Shown piece by piece: positions 62,450-64,000 of a stretch of 64,000 bases of DNA. Under the pieces are notes generated by a model, which worked only from the letters and a program-made list of their open reading frames with translations, was not told where the DNA came from and searched no databases. How positions within the stretch are numbered: the first letter of the stretch is position 1; the number at the start of each line of letters is the position of its first letter. The position numbers were made by a program, and so were the translations under genes. The DNA comes from Schlesneria sp. DSM 10557 (GTDB lineage Bacteria > Planctomycetota > Planctomycetia > Planctomycetales > Planctomycetaceae), in NCBI RefSeq assembly GCF_041860085.1, contig NZ_CP124747.1, positions 5,913,001-5,977,000 on the forward strand, written 5' to 3'.

Positions 62450-64000
62450 ATGGGAACATCGTCTACGGCCAGATTCTGGCGCACACAGGCAACGCTCGCA
62501 CGAACCCACTCCCTGTGGCTGATTTGTGTCAGTCTGGCGTGGGGAGTTTTCTCGTCGTCGGCACTCGCAGTGGATGTTTCCGACTATAAGTGGGGATTCA
62601 ACGGCAAGGTGGCGCCGCACCGATTCAACGTCCTGTCGGTGCTTGTGAACAACCCTACACCTCAACCATTCGAGGGAAATATCTATCTGCGGAAGTCGCT
62701 GGGGGGAGCGGGGACTGTGGATGCGACGCTGGTCGAGTCCGTGACCCTGTCGCCCAACTCGTCAAAGTGGGTTCAGTTTTACCCGTATATCGTCAGTGAA
62801 GGCTCTTACAGAAGCGAGTCGTGGCGGGTCTCCTACAAGGGGGGCTATTACGATCTGCCAGAACCCCGATTCGCCAAATATCAGCGAGTGATTCTGGATG
62901 ACCCGAACGCGGTTTCAGGGAAGGGGGGCGGAATCAAATTCCACCTGCCTGACAATCTGTTTCCTCCGTTTGTGATTGCGACGGACGGCCTGCAACTGGT
63001 CGTCCTTGACCACGTCCCGCGCTGGGAAGAGTCGCGCCGCCAATCCTTTCTTGACTGGCTTTATCTCGGCGGAACTGTCGTCGTCCTGCACGACACCAGC
63101 GGAAAATTCCCCGATTTCACGGGCCCCATGAGCGTTCTGAAAACTCCTCTGGACGATGTGCGATACGGCGCGGGCCGCGTGCTGTATATTCCTCTCACCC
63201 GCTCCCAGTTCAGCGAAGCGGAGCTGAAACAGGCCTGCGCAGGGTTGCCCAAAAACCACCTTCCACCAAACTCGGAAAGCACTGACGATATCGTCGACCG
63301 GGTGGAGGAAACTGAGGAAAACGTCCCGCAGCAGAACTTGAATTATAACATGAGCGAGGGGACTGACCCGTTCAAGTCGACCGCGTTCCTGTCCCAGCTC
63401 AAGCAGATGACCAAGCCAAATCATAACTGGGTCCTGCTCCACATGATGTTCTGGGCCTACATCCTGCTGATCTTCCCGGGCTGTTACCTGCTGGGGAAAA
63501 AATGGTCTGATTTTCGAGTCGTCTATGCGGGGCTGCTCGGGACAGTAGCACTCTTCAGCCTGCTGTTCTCTTACGTTGGTCAGCGTGGTTATGGCGAAGC
63601 CACCGCCGTACATACCGTCGCCATTGCCAAGCCGTTGCCCGGGGGACAGATGGACGTCTGCAGCTGGTCGAACATATTCGTCACGACCGGTGCATATTAC
63701 GATGTCCGGCACAATGCATTCGCGGCACTCTACTCGACCTGTAATGAGCATGAGCAGGTCAAGGGTGAGGTCAACAATGGTGCCGAAGCACTATTCAAAG
63801 TCGATATTCCTCCCTTCTCGAATCGCGAACTGGCAGCACGCGCGAAAATGCCCATCGAAGGGCCGCAACTCAAAATTACTGATGTGAAGTTTACTGGCAG
63901 ACAGTTGTCGAAGCTGGATATTGACGTCAGCGGTCTCAAACCGGAAGACGTACAAAAGCAGTACGCCCTGATCGGCAATTCGTTTTACCTGCTGAAATGG
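62450..64000 (+). CDS. Exported/membrane protein of unknown function (partial, runs off right edge)
   Basis: The frame is open from the ATG at 62450 to the end of the window, 517 codons. A signal-type segment lies at about 22-44 (SLWLICVSLAWGVFSSSALA). The next 280 residues look like a beta-sandwich followed by a GATase-like/DUF4159-like fold (QLVVLDHVPRW and SFLDWLYLGGTVVVLHD). Two transmembrane helices follow at about 326-345 (LLHMMFWAYILLIFPGCYLL) and 355-375, then another extracytoplasmic beta domain. The upstream AAGGG serves as ribosome binding site. The layout recalls the membrane proteins of the BatA-like operon, which is suggestive only. The antisense frame here is a shadow. Confidence 0.8.
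   Translation, partial: MGTSSTARFWRTQATLARTHSLWLICVSLAWGVFSSSALAVDVSDYKWGFNGKVAPHRFNVLSVLVNNPTPQPFEGNIYLRKSLGGAGTVDATLVESVTLSPNSSKWVQFYPYIVSEGSYRSESWRVSYKGGYYDLPEPRFAKYQRVILDDPNAVSGKGGGIKFHLPDNLFPPFVIATDGLQLVVLDHVPRWEESRRQSFLDWLYLGGTVVVLHDTSGKFPDFTGPMSVLKTPLDDVRYGAGRVLYIPLTRSQFSEAELKQACAGLPKNHLPPNSESTDDIVDRVEETEENVPQQNLNYNMSEGTDPFKSTAFLSQLKQMTKPNHNWVLLHMMFWAYILLIFPGCYLLGKKWSDFRVVYAGLLGTVALFSLLFSYVGQRGYGEATAVHTVAIAKPLPGGQMDVCSWSNIFVTTGAYYDVRHNAFAALYSTCNEHEQVKGEVNNGAEALFKVDIPPFSNRELAARAKMPIEGPQLKITDVKFTGRQLSKLDIDVSGLKPEDVQKQYALIGNSFYLLKW

Noticed and set aside
62915-63751. Long minus-strand open frame of 278 codons
   Set aside because: It lies fully antisense to the plus-strand membrane protein gene that runs from 62450 to the window end. 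That gene has a signal peptide, transmembrane helices and a ribosome binding site; the antisense frame has none of these.
1-64000. Signs of a mobile element, prophage or genomic island
   Set aside because: No transposase, integrase, phage structural gene, tRNA-flanked border or clear base-composition shift was found. The excisionase-like HTH at 32.6 kb is a general DNA-binding fold and not evidence of a phage.

Overview
The window looks like chromosomal DNA of a planctomycete (phylum Planctomycetota). The diagnostic content is a set of lineage-typical families: a DUF1559 pseudopilin-like protein with a small lipoprotein beside it, three DUF1501 Tat-exported proteins, a DUF1549/DUF1553 protein, a Planctomycete-cytochrome/WD40 protein, a PPC-domain protein, a DUF1080 protein, and archaeal-type formylmethanofuran:tetrahydromethanopterin formyltransferase. 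Lipoprotein-like LptE and BamD homologues indicate an outer membrane. I see no rRNA, tRNA, CRISPR array, transposase, integrase or phage gene. Species cannot be fixed from the sequence alone.

Layout. 1-5.9 kb (all minus strand): partial TPR protein, cytochrome P450, DUF1559 protein plus lipoprotein, esterase-like phytase-family protein. 6.4-9.1 kb: a divergent UvrA paralogue. 9.7-11.3 kb (plus): 5-formyl-THF cyclo-ligase and Ftr, a C1-transfer pair closed by a perfect 20-bp terminator stem. 11.4-14.4 kb (minus): secreted hypothetical protein, small membrane protein, DUF1080 protein, cNMP-binding/FHA protein. 15.0-22.5 kb (plus): BatA-like protein, a second vWA-type membrane protein and a coiled-coil membrane protein, apparently one envelope-associated operon.

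22.6-31.7 kb (minus): four exported proteins (DUF1501, PPC, DUF1549/1553, cytochrome-WD40-coiled coil) that read as a single surface module. 32.6-36.3 kb: an HTH protein with a Gly/Tyr/Gln-rich prion-like tail, acetamidase/formamidase, Bcp peroxiredoxin and a HisA-like TIM barrel. 36.3-39.8 kb (minus): GlnT-type glutamine synthetase, a MetX-like hydrolase overlapping a fatty acid desaturase. 40.2-43.6 kb: a 46-nt perfect palindrome, then ECF sigma factor, anti-sigma factor and a secreted protein. 43.9-49.6 kb (plus): RsfS, D-2-hydroxyacid dehydrogenase, MMPL/RND exporter, PQQ-like propeller. 49.6-52.8 kb: two divergent DUF1501 genes. 52.9-57.2 kb (minus): membrane protein, RecO, BamD-like and LptE-like genes in one tight run.

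57.3-64 kb: a nucleoside-hydrolase-like protein with altered active-site residues, an orphan ABC-2 permease, a secreted propeller, a stand-alone CaMKII-association-domain protein and a membrane protein that runs off the right edge.

Most of the window is chromosomal housekeeping plus planctomycete-specific envelope machinery. The strongest candidates for something little described are the HTH/prion-like protein, the four-gene surface cytochrome module, the palindrome in front of the sigma/anti-sigma unit, the CaMKII-hub homologue and the catalytically altered nucleoside hydrolase. Functions are inferred from motifs read by eye; no database search was possible.
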